The translations under genes and the position numbers were made by a program. Under the pieces are notes generated by a model. The model searched no databases and was not told where the DNA came from. It saw nothing but the letters and a program-made list of their open reading frames with translations. From Phocaeicola faecalis (GTDB lineage Bacteria; Bacteroidota; Bacteroidia; Bacteroidales; Bacteroidaceae), in NCBI RefSeq assembly GCF_021730445.1, contig NZ_JADNRM010000001.1, positions 906,329 to 970,328 on the forward strand: a DNA stretch of 64,000 bases, in the 5' to 3' direction. Positions 15,574 through 24,977 of this stretch are shown piece after piece (the first letter of the stretch is position 1; every line of letters starts with the position of its first letter).

Positions 15574-16419
15574 ATGAAATATTTTGAAGTTACATTCTAT
15601 ACCCATCCCTGCACGGAAACAATCAATGATGTAGTATCGGCATTGGCAGGAGATATCGGATTCGAGAGTTTTGTGGAATGTGAAGGCGGTGTACAGGCCT
15701 ACATCCAGCAAACTCTGTTCAATAAAGAAGTACTGGAGGAAATGGTAGCGGAATTTCCCATTCCTGACGCAAAAGTGGAATATACTGTCAAAGAGGCTGA
15801 AGATAAAAACTGGAATGAAGAATGGGAAAAGAATTTCTTCCAACCTATCGTTATCGGTGACCGTTGCTGCATTCACAGCACTTTCCACAAGGATACTCCG
15901 AAAACAGAGTACGAAATATTGATTAATCCCCAAATGGCTTTCGGAACGGGGCACCATGAAACGACAAGTTCCATCATCAGCGAACTGCTGGATGCCGACT
16001 TAAAAGACAAGTCTGTACTGGATATGGGATGCGGCACCTCCATTCTTGCTATCCTGGCTTCCATGCGTGGCGCCAATCCCGTTACTGCCATTGACATAGA
16101 CGATTGGTGTGTAAACAATTCCAAAGACAATATTATTCTTAATCAGATTAATAATATTACGGTAGAATTGGGAGATGCCTCCTTATTGAAGGGACGCAAA
16201 CCTTTTGATGTCATTATCGCCAATATCAACCGCAATATATTATTGGCGGATATGCCTCAGTACGCTGCTTGCATGCATACCGGTTCCGAGCTTTACATGA
16301 GCGGATTCTATGTGCAGGACATTCCTGCCATCCGGGAAAAAGCGGAAAGTCTGGGAATGAAATTTATCCATCACAGGGAAAAGAACAATTGGGCTGCAGT
16401 GAAATTCATCATGCAATAA
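15574..16419 (+). CDS. prmA: Ribosomal protein L11 methyltransferase
   Basis: A 281-residue SAM-dependent methyltransferase that trimethylates ribosomal protein L11. What is seen: the short N-terminal substrate-recognition domain, then AFGTGHHETT just before the Rossmann core, SAM motif I VLDMGCGTSILAI (about residues 148-160), the acidic strand end VTAIDID, and IIANINRNILL (the NxN-type motif of PrmA). Length and order match PrmA. A terminator follows. Its partner gene upstream is the glutaredoxin-like protein. Confidence 0.92.
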   Translation: MKYFEVTFYTHPCTETINDVVSALAGDIGFESFVECEGGVQAYIQQTLFNKEVLEEMVAEFPIPDAKVEYTVKEAEDKNWNEEWEKNFFQPIVIGDRCCIHSTFHKDTPKTEYEILINPQMAFGTGHHETTSSIISELLDADLKDKSVLDMGCGTSILAILASMRGANPVTAIDIDDWCVNNSKDNIILNQINNITVELGDASLLKGRKPFDVIIANINRNILLADMPQYAACMHTGSELYMSGFYVQDIPAIREKAESLGMKFIHHREKNNWAAVKFIMQ

Positions 16420-16440
16420 AAAGAGTCCCATACCAATTAA

Positions 16441-16486
16441 AAAAGCCGACTGAATCTTCCATCATTCAGCCGGCTTTCTTCTTTAT
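16441..16486. terminator. Bidirectional terminator between prmA and the susD gene
   Basis: 14-base arms with one mismatch around a short loop (about 16442-16477), with A-rich and T-rich flanks on both sides, in the gap between convergent genes. Confidence 0.8.
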
Positions 16487-16523
16487 ATAATTAATCCTAT
16501 TGTATAAAAAGATTTATAGGATT

Positions 16524-18305
16524 TTAGTAACCCGGATTCTGGTCATTAGCCAAAAGCGGATTCAAGTCGATTGCAGTTTGAGGAATAGGTCTCAAGTGCA
16601 TGCGAGAGCTCCAACTCATAGTAATAATATTATCACCATCAGGAGATGCAATCTCTACATTATTTATGTGCTTGTTCCAGTATTCATCACTATAACGATA
16701 CATATCATCACTGCGGAAACCTTCTGCAGCCAACTCAATACGGCGTTCGTTTGCAATCAGTTCCAAACCGGCTTCCTTGCTTAAACCGGCAGGAACGTCG
16801 GGCATACCGCAACGGTCACGCAATTGGTTAAGTGCTGCTTGAGTCTGAGAGTCAAATCCTGTAGTCTGAGTATGAGCCTCGGCATATATCAACAAGATTT
16901 CTGCATAACGAATACAAGGATAGTCTCCTGTAGCTTGTCCTGCATTATTGGGGTCGTTCTCCAAAGCAACCATTTTACGGAAATTAAAACCTGTTTTAGA
17001 TTCATTGTTACCGCCCTTAATCCATTCATAAGCAAAGTCCGTTCCACCATCTGTCTCATACCAACTCTTGAATGGGAACAGAATGGAAACATACATGCGG
17101 CTATCACGGTTACGGAATTCCTGCATATATTCGTAATCTTTCAACTTACCGTTGGCAGTTACATCCTTCACAAATGCCAGGAACTTGGCTTCTCCGGCAG
17201 GAGGGGTATAAGCATCCAGATCGGCTTTTATTTTTGCATAAGCTGCAGCGCGTTCGTCTCTGGACGGAGTACTAGGTTCTTTTCCATCGACAGTCCAATA
17301 ACTGTCCACCAGGTTTTGAGTCGGTGTCACAGACGACCATCCACCCAATTGGTTAGGACGCATACTTGTGTAACGGACCATATCCTGATAATCCCAGTTT
17401 GATGCTGTATATTGGCGAGTCATGATATATTCAGGATTGTCCGGATTACCGTTTTCCGTATGCCATAAAGACTCATAACTAAACATACCTTTAATAAATT
17501 CGTCACGGTCAATGCCATATTTATCAAAATCAACATACAGCGCCATTTCATCCGCTTCCTTCTGCTGAGTTTCAGTCAACTGACTAATTTTAAACAGTGA
17601 AAAACCTCCATTATCCATGATTTCTTTTGCAGCCTGTTCAGCTATTGCATATTCTCCAAAATAAAGTGCAGCTCTTGCTTTCACCGCCAAAGCAGCATAT
17701 TTGGTCATACGCCCTTTTTCATTAGGATATCCTCCGGCGTATTTAGCAGGCAATACGGCTGCTGCTTCTGTCAGTTCATCTAAAATAAATTTACGGATTA
17801 CACTGACTTCATCACGAGGAACATTAGGAGCATCATAAGGCAATACTTCCGTAATCAAAGGCACTTTACCAAAAGTAATTGTCATTCCTAAATAAGTCCA
17901 GGCACGCATTGCACGCACTTCGGCAATAAAACGTTTCTTTAAATCTTCATCCATTACACAGTTTTCAACCTCTGCCAAAAAGTTGTTCTGCTTACGAATC
18001 GTCTCAAAATTCCAGCCCGAGTCATACAATGGACTAAAACCATCCTGAAGGAATGTCGGTCCTGATGACTCCCAGGAATACTGACAATATACATCTTCGG
18101 TATAAGAATCTCCATGAACATTACTGCCGGGAATCGAATTAGCATAAATAGCATTTAAATTATACCATGCGTCTTTTTCTGTTTTCCAGAAAGTTTCTGT
18201 AGCGATGTTGGAAGTAGGCTCCACATCCAAGTCGCAACTGCAGACAGTTGCTCCCAAAACAGTACAGAAGAAAATATTTTTGATTAATTTATTATATGTC
18301 TTCAT
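16524..18305 (-). CDS. SusD/RagB-like outer-membrane lipoprotein (unit 1)
   Basis: A 593-residue surface lipoprotein that caps a SusC barrel and binds the nutrient. What is seen: a lipoprotein signal with lipidated Cys24 followed by acidic residues (CDLDVEP), then the SusD N-terminal helical opening ATETFWKTEKDAW. TPR-like helices include RAMRAWTYLGMTITFG and AVKARAALYFGEY. The C-terminal RagB region has RYAEILLIYAEA, NERRIELAAEGFR and a LRPIPQTAIDLNPLL ending. It is 12 bases downstream of its susC partner. Ligand unknown: no carbohydrate enzymes are nearby. Confidence 0.93.
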   Translation of the reverse strand: MKTYNKLIKNIFFCTVLGATVCSCDLDVEPTSNIATETFWKTEKDAWYNLNAIYANSIPGSNVHGDSYTEDVYCQYSWESSGPTFLQDGFSPLYDSGWNFETIRKQNNFLAEVENCVMDEDLKKRFIAEVRAMRAWTYLGMTITFGKVPLITEVLPYDAPNVPRDEVSVIRKFILDELTEAAAVLPAKYAGGYPNEKGRMTKYAALAVKARAALYFGEYAIAEQAAKEIMDNGGFSLFKISQLTETQQKEADEMALYVDFDKYGIDRDEFIKGMFSYESLWHTENGNPDNPEYIMTRQYTASNWDYQDMVRYTSMRPNQLGGWSSVTPTQNLVDSYWTVDGKEPSTPSRDERAAAYAKIKADLDAYTPPAGEAKFLAFVKDVTANGKLKDYEYMQEFRNRDSRMYVSILFPFKSWYETDGGTDFAYEWIKGGNNESKTGFNFRKMVALENDPNNAGQATGDYPCIRYAEILLIYAEAHTQTTGFDSQTQAALNQLRDRCGMPDVPAGLSKEAGLELIANERRIELAAEGFRSDDMYRYSDEYWNKHINNVEIASPDGDNIITMSWSSRMHLRPIPQTAIDLNPLLANDQNPGY

Positions 18306-18317
18306 TTTGTCTTTTTA

Positions 18318-21300
18318 TTAGAAAGTTAGATTTACACCAAATGATAGAGAAGCAGTGCCTCGTGTATTTCCACCACGGCCTGAAGCTGTTTCAGGGTCAA
18401 AGTCTTCCATTCTGTGGTCGGCACGGATAGTAAACGGATTTTCTGCCGCTACATAAAGTTTCAGTGCTTCTACACCCAAACTCTGTACTACATTCTTTTG
18501 GAACGTATATCCCAATGTGATATTCTTGATACGGAAATAGTCTGCATCAAACAACCAGAAATCCGAGAACTTATTATTAAATGTAGAATGTGCACTGGTA
18601 CGCGGGTAAATACGCGGATAAGCTGCATTCGGATTCGGATTTTCTACAGTCCAACGTTTCAAGTGATACTCACGGGGGCTGGCATAATCGGAGAACGCCC
18701 ACGCCTGTTCCTGATAGAAACGAACTTTAGTACCGCTTACACCCTGACCGAACACACTCAGGTCAAATCCTTTGTACTGCATACTCAAATTGATACCGTA
18801 AGTAATATCGGGAACGTCACAGCCGATATAGTCCCTATCCTTATCCGTCAATTTCTTATCACCGTCAAGGTCAACATATTTAATATCACCGGCATTGGGT
18901 TTTGAATTACCGTCTGTAATGTAATTACCGTTATCGATATCTTCCTGAGTAAGCAAGCCGTCTGAACGATAACCATAGAATGTACCGATGGCATAACCTA
19001 CCTTCTTAATCCATGGATCCTCAATCATCGGATCGTTCACGCCCAAATCCTTTACTTTATTCCAGTTTTTGGTAATGTTACCACCGATAGAATAAGAAAA
19101 ATCACCTATTCTATTATTATGCGTTATAGCAATTTCAATACCTTTGTTGCTAACCTTACCGATATTCTGAGAAACTTTATACTTTGAAGGAATACCTATT
19201 TCAGCAGGGCTCGGATAAGACATCAAAATATCTTTGGTCTGCTTATCATAGTAGTCACCGGTAAAGCTCAATAAACCATTAAAGATATCAAAGTCCACAC
19301 CGATATTGGTAACAGTTACAGTTTCCCAGCCCAAACCTACGTTTGCCGGTTTTGCTTCAATGATACCATTCACAACTGTATCTTCAAAGTTATAGTTGTC
19401 TCCCTGCTCATAAGTTGAGAAATAATCGTATTGACCTACGTTGTTGATATTACCCAACTGTCCCCAAGAAGCACGTACCTTCAAGTTGTTAATCCAATGA
19501 ATATCTTTCATAAACTCCTCTTGGTTCACACGCCATCCGGCAGAAAATGAAGGGAAGATACCCCAACGATTATCTTTGTGGAAACGAGAAGAAGCATCCG
19601 CACGAAGATTAGCCTCAAACAGATAACGGTCTTTATAAGAATAATTGACACGTGCGAAATAAGACATCAACTTATCTTCATTGGTACCACCTTCCGTATA
19701 CATATCATTAGGAGCACTGGAACCGCCATTGATATCAGTCATCCCATTAGTCGGAAATTTCTTACGATAGGATTTTTGTTTCTGATACTGGTAATGTTCA
19801 TAAGAGATACCTCCTAAGACACCAATACTGTGAATATCATTACTCCATGTATAGTTAGCTAAACCATTGTATGTCAAACGGCTGTTTTCCTGCCAGTCAT
19901 AAGTCATTTTAGAGTCTGTAACATCGGTACCATTTAATTCTTTACCGGTAACAAAGTCCTTGATTTTAGGACGGTTAGCCTCATAGACTCTATATTTATA
20001 ATCATACGCCTTATAAATCATTTCACCGGTTAACACCAATCCTTTTACCGGTTTGATATCTACAGCCAAGTTTATCAATGTATTTTCAGACTTACTCTTA
20101 TTCCATCCGCCTTCTTCCAATTGACGTAACGGATTGCGCTGCATATTCACTAAAGCAGCCGGCTTTCCACCTTCGTAACTACCCCATTCTCCATTACTCT
20201 GGCGAGCCACATAAGTAGAAGGAATAGTCAGCAAATTAACATAAGCGATACCACCGGTTTCTGTATCCGATGTATTTTGGATATAATTGATATTCGAACG
20301 CCAAGACAGCCAATCGTTCACATCTGAAGAAAGATTTGATATCAAGTTATAACGATTAGAACTAGATCCCGGTGTAAACTTATCATCATACATATAACCT
20401 AATGAAGTATAATACTTCACTTTATTGCCACCACTGATGCTGACAGAATGTTTGGTCATCACCGCTTGGTCATCCAATACCAAATCATACCAATTTGTAT
20501 TAGGATACATATCAGGGTCGCTACCGTCACGGAATTTCTGAATAGCTTCCTCTGTATAAGGAAGTGATGCCGTATTGGGGTTTTCATTCAATGCCGCTTC
20601 GTTACTCAAACGGGCATACCATTCAGAGCCTAACACTTTCGGAGTATAAGTAGCAAACTTCAAGCTGACAGTTCCGTCATAGCTTACTTTCACTTTACCT
20701 TCCTTACCACCTTTAGTCTTCACCAATACTACACCGTATGCAGCACGCGAACCATAGATAGCTGATGAAGCCGCATCTTTTAAGAATGAAATGCTTTCAA
20801 TGGAATTCGGGTCCAAGCTGGAAAAGAAACCGGCATCTGCAATAGCTCCATCGACAACAAACAACGGAGCCGATGTACCCAAGTTACCGCGGCCGCGCAT
20901 ATTGATTGCTGGATCGGAACCCGGACGAGAGATGATGGTAACACCCGGAACCTGACCTTGAACTGTAGCCAACAGGTTAGTATTAGCGTGTGTTGTCAAT
21001 TCTTCAGGGCCGACAGCAGTTACCGAACCGGTCAGGTTTACCTTCTTTTGCACGCCATAACCCACCACAACTACTTCATCCAAAGTCTTGCTGTCTTCTT
21101 TCAAGACAATGTCAAGCGCCTGACCATTAAACTTTATTTCTTGTGTGACATAGCCCACAAAAGAAATCACAAGAGTACTCCCCTTAGGTACTCCACTTAA
21201 GGTGAAATCACCATCGATACCGGTAATAGTACCATTAGTTGTACCTTTTACTACTACGGATGCGCCAATTACAGTTTCACCTGTGGCATCCTTTACAATT

Positions 21301-21434
21301 CCTTTACAGATTCCGGTCTGTTGTTCAATAGCATTTGAACTTGCCATTGCAGGAGCAGAAACAGCGTTCATGCTTCCTGTAGATGCAGCCATAAGGAATA
21401 GCAGCATACTGACCGACTTGACTCTCTTCAACAT
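18318..21434 (-). CDS. SusC/RagA-like TonB-dependent outer-membrane transporter (unit 1)
   Basis: A 1038-residue TonB-dependent barrel. It has a signal peptide, then a carboxypeptidase-like regulatory domain (about residues 43-110, starting CKGIVKDATGETVIGASV). A TonB box DEVVVVGYG (about 119-127), the plug with the GRAAYG/KDAASSAIYGSRA signature, and a large barrel ending in SLSFGVNLTF follow. The first about 135 residues are nearly the same as those of unit 2, and the 5' leader up to the 17-base motif at 21478 is also nearly the same, although the barrels differ. It is cotranscribed with its susD. No good promoter is visible upstream, so its expression may depend on rearrangement or on the operon to the right. 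Confidence 0.95.
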   Translation of the reverse strand: MLKRVKSVSMLLFLMAASTGSMNAVSAPAMASSNAIEQQTGICKGIVKDATGETVIGASVVVKGTTNGTITGIDGDFTLSGVPKGSTLVISFVGYVTQEIKFNGQALDIVLKEDSKTLDEVVVVGYGVQKKVNLTGSVTAVGPEELTTHANTNLLATVQGQVPGVTIISRPGSDPAINMRGRGNLGTSAPLFVVDGAIADAGFFSSLDPNSIESISFLKDAASSAIYGSRAAYGVVLVKTKGGKEGKVKVSYDGTVSLKFATYTPKVLGSEWYARLSNEAALNENPNTASLPYTEEAIQKFRDGSDPDMYPNTNWYDLVLDDQAVMTKHSVSISGGNKVKYYTSLGYMYDDKFTPGSSSNRYNLISNLSSDVNDWLSWRSNINYIQNTSDTETGGIAYVNLLTIPSTYVARQSNGEWGSYEGGKPAALVNMQRNPLRQLEEGGWNKSKSENTLINLAVDIKPVKGLVLTGEMIYKAYDYKYRVYEANRPKIKDFVTGKELNGTDVTDSKMTYDWQENSRLTYNGLANYTWSNDIHSIGVLGGISYEHYQYQKQKSYRKKFPTNGMTDINGGSSAPNDMYTEGGTNEDKLMSYFARVNYSYKDRYLFEANLRADASSRFHKDNRWGIFPSFSAGWRVNQEEFMKDIHWINNLKVRASWGQLGNINNVGQYDYFSTYEQGDNYNFEDTVVNGIIEAKPANVGLGWETVTVTNIGVDFDIFNGLLSFTGDYYDKQTKDILMSYPSPAEIGIPSKYKVSQNIGKVSNKGIEIAITHNNRIGDFSYSIGGNITKNWNKVKDLGVNDPMIEDPWIKKVGYAIGTFYGYRSDGLLTQEDIDNGNYITDGNSKPNAGDIKYVDLDGDKKLTDKDRDYIGCDVPDITYGINLSMQYKGFDLSVFGQGVSGTKVRFYQEQAWAFSDYASPREYHLKRWTVENPNPNAAYPRIYPRTSAHSTFNNKFSDFWLFDADYFRIKNITLGYTFQKNVVQSLGVEALKLYVAAENPFTIRADHRMEDFDPETASGRGGNTRGTASLSFGVNLTF

Positions 21435-21925
21435 AAAGTATTAATTTAAAGAATAATAAATAAGAACTATATACCATAGTTCTTCTAGAATTATTCTCTA
21501 AACTACTTTACTGATAATCAAAACGATAGAAATAAATCCGACTTCATAAAAACGCCTCCATACGCTCTGTGGAGTCTATTTGGCCAAATATTTTCTACCT
21601 GCATCCTACTAGTTTATGTATTTAAACCGCTTAAATAAGGTGCTAATTCAGCTTTATTAGCAATATTCCGTGGAAATACTCTTTTAAGGCCTCCTTATTA
21701 TATATCATAACACTAGTATGAAGTTACTAAAATTCTACCCAATCAGTTATTACTGCTTTTTTTATCTGTTTTTCCATCCCCGGTACTTTGATAATATCCC
21801 TTTTCCAGATATTCCAAAAGCAGAATAACCAATTGATTAGCAACTACTTATTTTGTTAATACAATATTAACTAACACACGTCTTTATTAAGATAATATTT
21901 TATATATTTTCCTTAAAACGGACAG
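21435..21925 (-). promoter_or_regulatory. Leader and intergenic region before susC unit 1, with shared motif site A
   Basis: This gap of 491 bases carries no gene. Site A (21478-21494) matches 16 of 17 bases of the motif AGTTCTTCTAGAACTAT found before the other two susC genes, in the same orientation relative to its gene as theirs. A perfect 14-base palindrome TATTTGGCCAAATA lies at 21577-21590. The best minus-strand -7 candidate, AATATTTG (21592-21585), has one mismatch and no -33. I see no terminator after the PD40 gene, so readthrough from the unit 2 operon is possible. Confidence 0.6.
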
Positions 21926-23401
21926 TTAATTTTTTATTTTGGTCTGATGTATCGGTTGAGCTATTGTTTTCAACAACTTTTTGCCAGTCCTTACAGGTGC
22001 CTTGATTAATTCCGGTAAGTTATAAGTATATGTAAAGGTATCATAAAAATCGGGATTCTTCTGAGGCAGCAGGAAAGGCTTGCCAAAATGTCCTGTTTCG
22101 GAATCAAAATACGCAAAAAACGGACGGGCCCACAAACCATCCAGACGTTTGCTACTGAAAACCAGCCATCGCCCCGTCGAAGACCAAGTATGAAAACTAT
22201 CTACATTGTCACTATTCACTTCCGTGATATTCCGTACATCACCTGTAGCCAGGTCAAGCAGATACAAATCACTTTCAGGATGCCAGATGGAGAAATTACC
22301 GTAATCAGACTGAGTAAATACAAGGAACCTGCCATCCGGTGAAATTCTCGGAAAGGAAACGCTCTTATGGAGTGCCGACGCCTTATAGACACATTCCAAT
22401 GTATGCAGTTTGGAATGCTCCGCATCAAAATGTATACGGTATAAATCATACCGGATGCTATCCAAAGGCATCCCTTGACGGTATCCTTCTGCACGACAGA
22501 AATAAATCTGCTTTCCATCCGGACTCCAGGTCGGAAAAGTCTCCATATACTGTTCACCATAAACCAACGAGTCGGTAAAAGCTTCGTGAGTCTGCACATC
22601 ATAAACCATCAGGTCGGCAGCCAAATCAGACACCTCTATAGGTTTCCGTCCGGAAGAATGGAAAAACTGCTGTATCTCATTGGCAGAAAAGGCAATATAT
22701 TTACCGGAAGGATGCCAGGCGGGATAAGTGGCGCCATGCGTGTATTCCTCAGGTTTGGGATTAACCTTCTCAATCTCACCATTCAGGGAAATCAAAGTGC
22801 CTCCCTGTTTGCCGCGTACATGAACCATCATTGTATCGGGAGAGTTCCGGTTAAACGTATGGCAGTTAATACATTGCTTCCCAAAATCCCTGTTTTCCGC
22901 AATGGGAGTCTGCTCATACGTTGTCAGGTCACGCTGATAAATCCCCATCTCGTTCCAAAGCTCATATCCGGGATAAAGCAGACGATACGCCAAAAAAGGA
23001 TCTATTTCATGAGCAGATATACTATTTTGAATATCGGCATAACGCATCCATCTGCCATGCTGTTTAACCGTGATTCTAAAATATATTTTTTTGCCGGCAG
23101 CTTTTTCCAGCAAGGCCTTCCACTTTTTTTCCGGTATGCGGACTACCGGTTCGTCATCCTGAATCAGCATGTAGCCGCTTTCTTCCCCACATCCTATTTC
23201 CGTCTGGAAAGCCTCCCCTTCCTCCTGGATTCTAAAGTTAGGAGGAGCGATATTCATAGGGAAAGTTACATCCGTATAATCAGGATAAACCAATGGTAAC
23301 CTATCACTCATGCTTTCTGCCTGATGATATTGTGTACATCCGGACAGAAAAACAAGTAATGTATAGTAAAGCAGATTCTGTATTCTCATATAATTTTCCA
23401 T
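21926..23401 (-). CDS. PD40/TolB-like beta-propeller lipoprotein with a CxxCH motif
   Basis: A 491-residue lipoprotein with lipobox LSGC (Cys22 from the first Met). An N-terminal domain of about 170 residues is followed by QCINCH (Cys177, Cys180, His181), the form of a c-type haem attachment site. PD40-type propeller repeats come next: YPAWHPSGKYIAFSAN, FPTWSPDGKQIYFCR, FPRISPDGRFLVFTQ and FHTWSSTGRWLVFSS. Its start overlaps the DUF6057 stop by one base (TAATG), so the two are translationally coupled; a second start four codons later is possible. It ends the susC-susD-DUF6057 operon of unit 2. Whether haem is bound, or the cysteines have another role, cannot be told. Confidence 0.8.
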   Translation of the reverse strand: MENYMRIQNLLYYTLLVFLSGCTQYHQAESMSDRLPLVYPDYTDVTFPMNIAPPNFRIQEEGEAFQTEIGCGEESGYMLIQDDEPVVRIPEKKWKALLEKAAGKKIYFRITVKQHGRWMRYADIQNSISAHEIDPFLAYRLLYPGYELWNEMGIYQRDLTTYEQTPIAENRDFGKQCINCHTFNRNSPDTMMVHVRGKQGGTLISLNGEIEKVNPKPEEYTHGATYPAWHPSGKYIAFSANEIQQFFHSSGRKPIEVSDLAADLMVYDVQTHEAFTDSLVYGEQYMETFPTWSPDGKQIYFCRAEGYRQGMPLDSIRYDLYRIHFDAEHSKLHTLECVYKASALHKSVSFPRISPDGRFLVFTQSDYGNFSIWHPESDLYLLDLATGDVRNITEVNSDNVDSFHTWSSTGRWLVFSSKRLDGLWARPFFAYFDSETGHFGKPFLLPQKNPDFYDTFTYTYNLPELIKAPVRTGKKLLKTIAQPIHQTKIKN

Positions 23402-24879
23402 TAATTAGCTATCACCTTATTGCCATAAGGACTGATATAATTCAAATAAAACCAATATGTATTTCCAAACTCCTTCTGCAAAGTGCCCCACTGCTTGCTT
23501 TGCACAAGGCCATAATATCGTTTAAACCGATCTTCCGTTGCCGGGCTTATCTTTATCCCTACCTTTGAAAACTCTTCCTCGCCAACACCTAATTTATAAA
23601 TATAAAGAGCCTCTTCATAAATGCGAGGAAGTTCCGTATAAGAAAAATGCGACATCAATTTCAAGTTATCCACAAAACGAACCACATGGTTACTCAGTAA
23701 TAAATTACTCATTAAATACTCAAAAGCCATTTTGTTGGTGCTGTCATTCTCACATAAATATTGCAATTCCGGCCCTATATTCAAGACATTGGCAAACCGT
23801 GCCGGAGTATCCACCTTTCCATCCAATGCGTTTCTCAGCCCGGGAACCTTCCCCCCATTTACCAATGACTCAAGCTCCAATGCTGCTTCCCGATAAAAAA
23901 GAGATTGTTTTAGCTTATTAATAAAGCGTTGTGCCACTAGCGGGCGGTGGTTTACAATGTTATACCGTGCCAAATTTATCAGGTGGGGGGCTGTCTCTCC
24001 CCATACCACCATCGACTCAAACTCCCAGCGTTGTGCTTCATTGATATATCCCAACTCCTCATAGAGAATATGTCCGTATTCACTCTCACGACTGTCGCTG
24101 TTCCATGGGAAATAGAGGCCCTTAACTCCCTGTTTTTGTGGATAATCCAACAAACGATAAGGCAGCTGACCTGTATGATAAAGTGCTAAATGATGAAAAT
24201 AAGAAATAAGCTGGTTGCTGCGTCCGGTCATTAAATATCCGTTAGTATATTCCAATACTTTCTCCCATTCACCGGATTTGACTAACTGTTCTGTTTTCAA
24301 CATGATACGTTCCCCTCGATTATAAGTGCGAATGAAATAATAATAACCACCTGCAACATAAATCGGCAGTGGAAGTACAATCAATATCAAACGTAAAGTT
24401 TTATTAGATATATGCATCCTACGCATAAAAGACAGAGGTAGTCCACGATGTTGTATCATCAACAAAAAAACTATAAAAAAAAACAATAAAAAGATGCTGC
24501 CAATTAATAAGGTAAGCGAATGTTCAGCCCGCATAGTGTAAAAGAACAAAGCAAGTGATGGGAGAATAGAAAGATGTAGTAAATCTCTTTTTCCTGTTAG
24601 CAAATATAATGCATGGTAGGTTAGCAAATAGACTAACGAGAGTAACAATGCCAATAAAGCACTACCGATAATAGGATAATAAAAGAATTGAATAAAAAAA
24701 TCAGTGAGATAGCTTATTAATCCCTCCGAATGTACTTGCTGGAGAAAATATTCTTTAGAGAAAAGAAATAAGTGATGTTGTTCGTGATAAAAAATCAGAT
24801 GAGACAATGCACTTCTATACGCTAAATAGTAAAGAAGAAACAAAATGCCTCCTATTATATAAGTTATTTTTTTATTCAT
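23401..24879 (-). CDS. DUF6057-like polytopic membrane protein
   Basis: A 492-residue protein with a membrane N-terminal half and a soluble C-terminal half. Hydrophobic segments are seen at about residues 6-24, 55-93, 103-120, 122-142 and 160-182, with two charged turns (YHEQHHLFLFSKEYF, TGKRDLL). The second half (from about residue 190) is helical, with tetratricopeptide-like character (EKVLEYTNGYLMTGRSNQL, YNIVNHRPLVAQRFINKL). This resembles the Bacteroides DUF6057 family, whose function is unknown. It sits between susD of unit 2 (98-base gap) and the PD40 lipoprotein (1-base overlap), so it probably serves that uptake system. Confidence 0.7.
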   Translation of the reverse strand: MNKKITYIIGGILFLLYYLAYRSALSHLIFYHEQHHLFLFSKEYFLQQVHSEGLISYLTDFFIQFFYYPIIGSALLALLLSLVYLLTYHALYLLTGKRDLLHLSILPSLALFFYTMRAEHSLTLLIGSIFLLFFFIVFLLMIQHRGLPLSFMRRMHISNKTLRLILIVLPLPIYVAGGYYYFIRTYNRGERIMLKTEQLVKSGEWEKVLEYTNGYLMTGRSNQLISYFHHLALYHTGQLPYRLLDYPQKQGVKGLYFPWNSDSRESEYGHILYEELGYINEAQRWEFESMVVWGETAPHLINLARYNIVNHRPLVAQRFINKLKQSLFYREAALELESLVNGGKVPGLRNALDGKVDTPARFANVLNIGPELQYLCENDSTNKMAFEYLMSNLLLSNHVVRFVDNLKLMSHFSYTELPRIYEEALYIYKLGVGEEEFSKVGIKISPATEDRFKRYYGLVQSKQWGTLQKEFGNTYWFYLNYISPYGNKVIAN

Positions 24880-24977
24880 AGAATCTTTTCAGGTTTATCA
24901 TACTATATGTAATAGGTGGAAGCACGCTCCTGTGCCCCCACCTCTTATACATTTTCCTTTGAAATAAATCAGAATGC

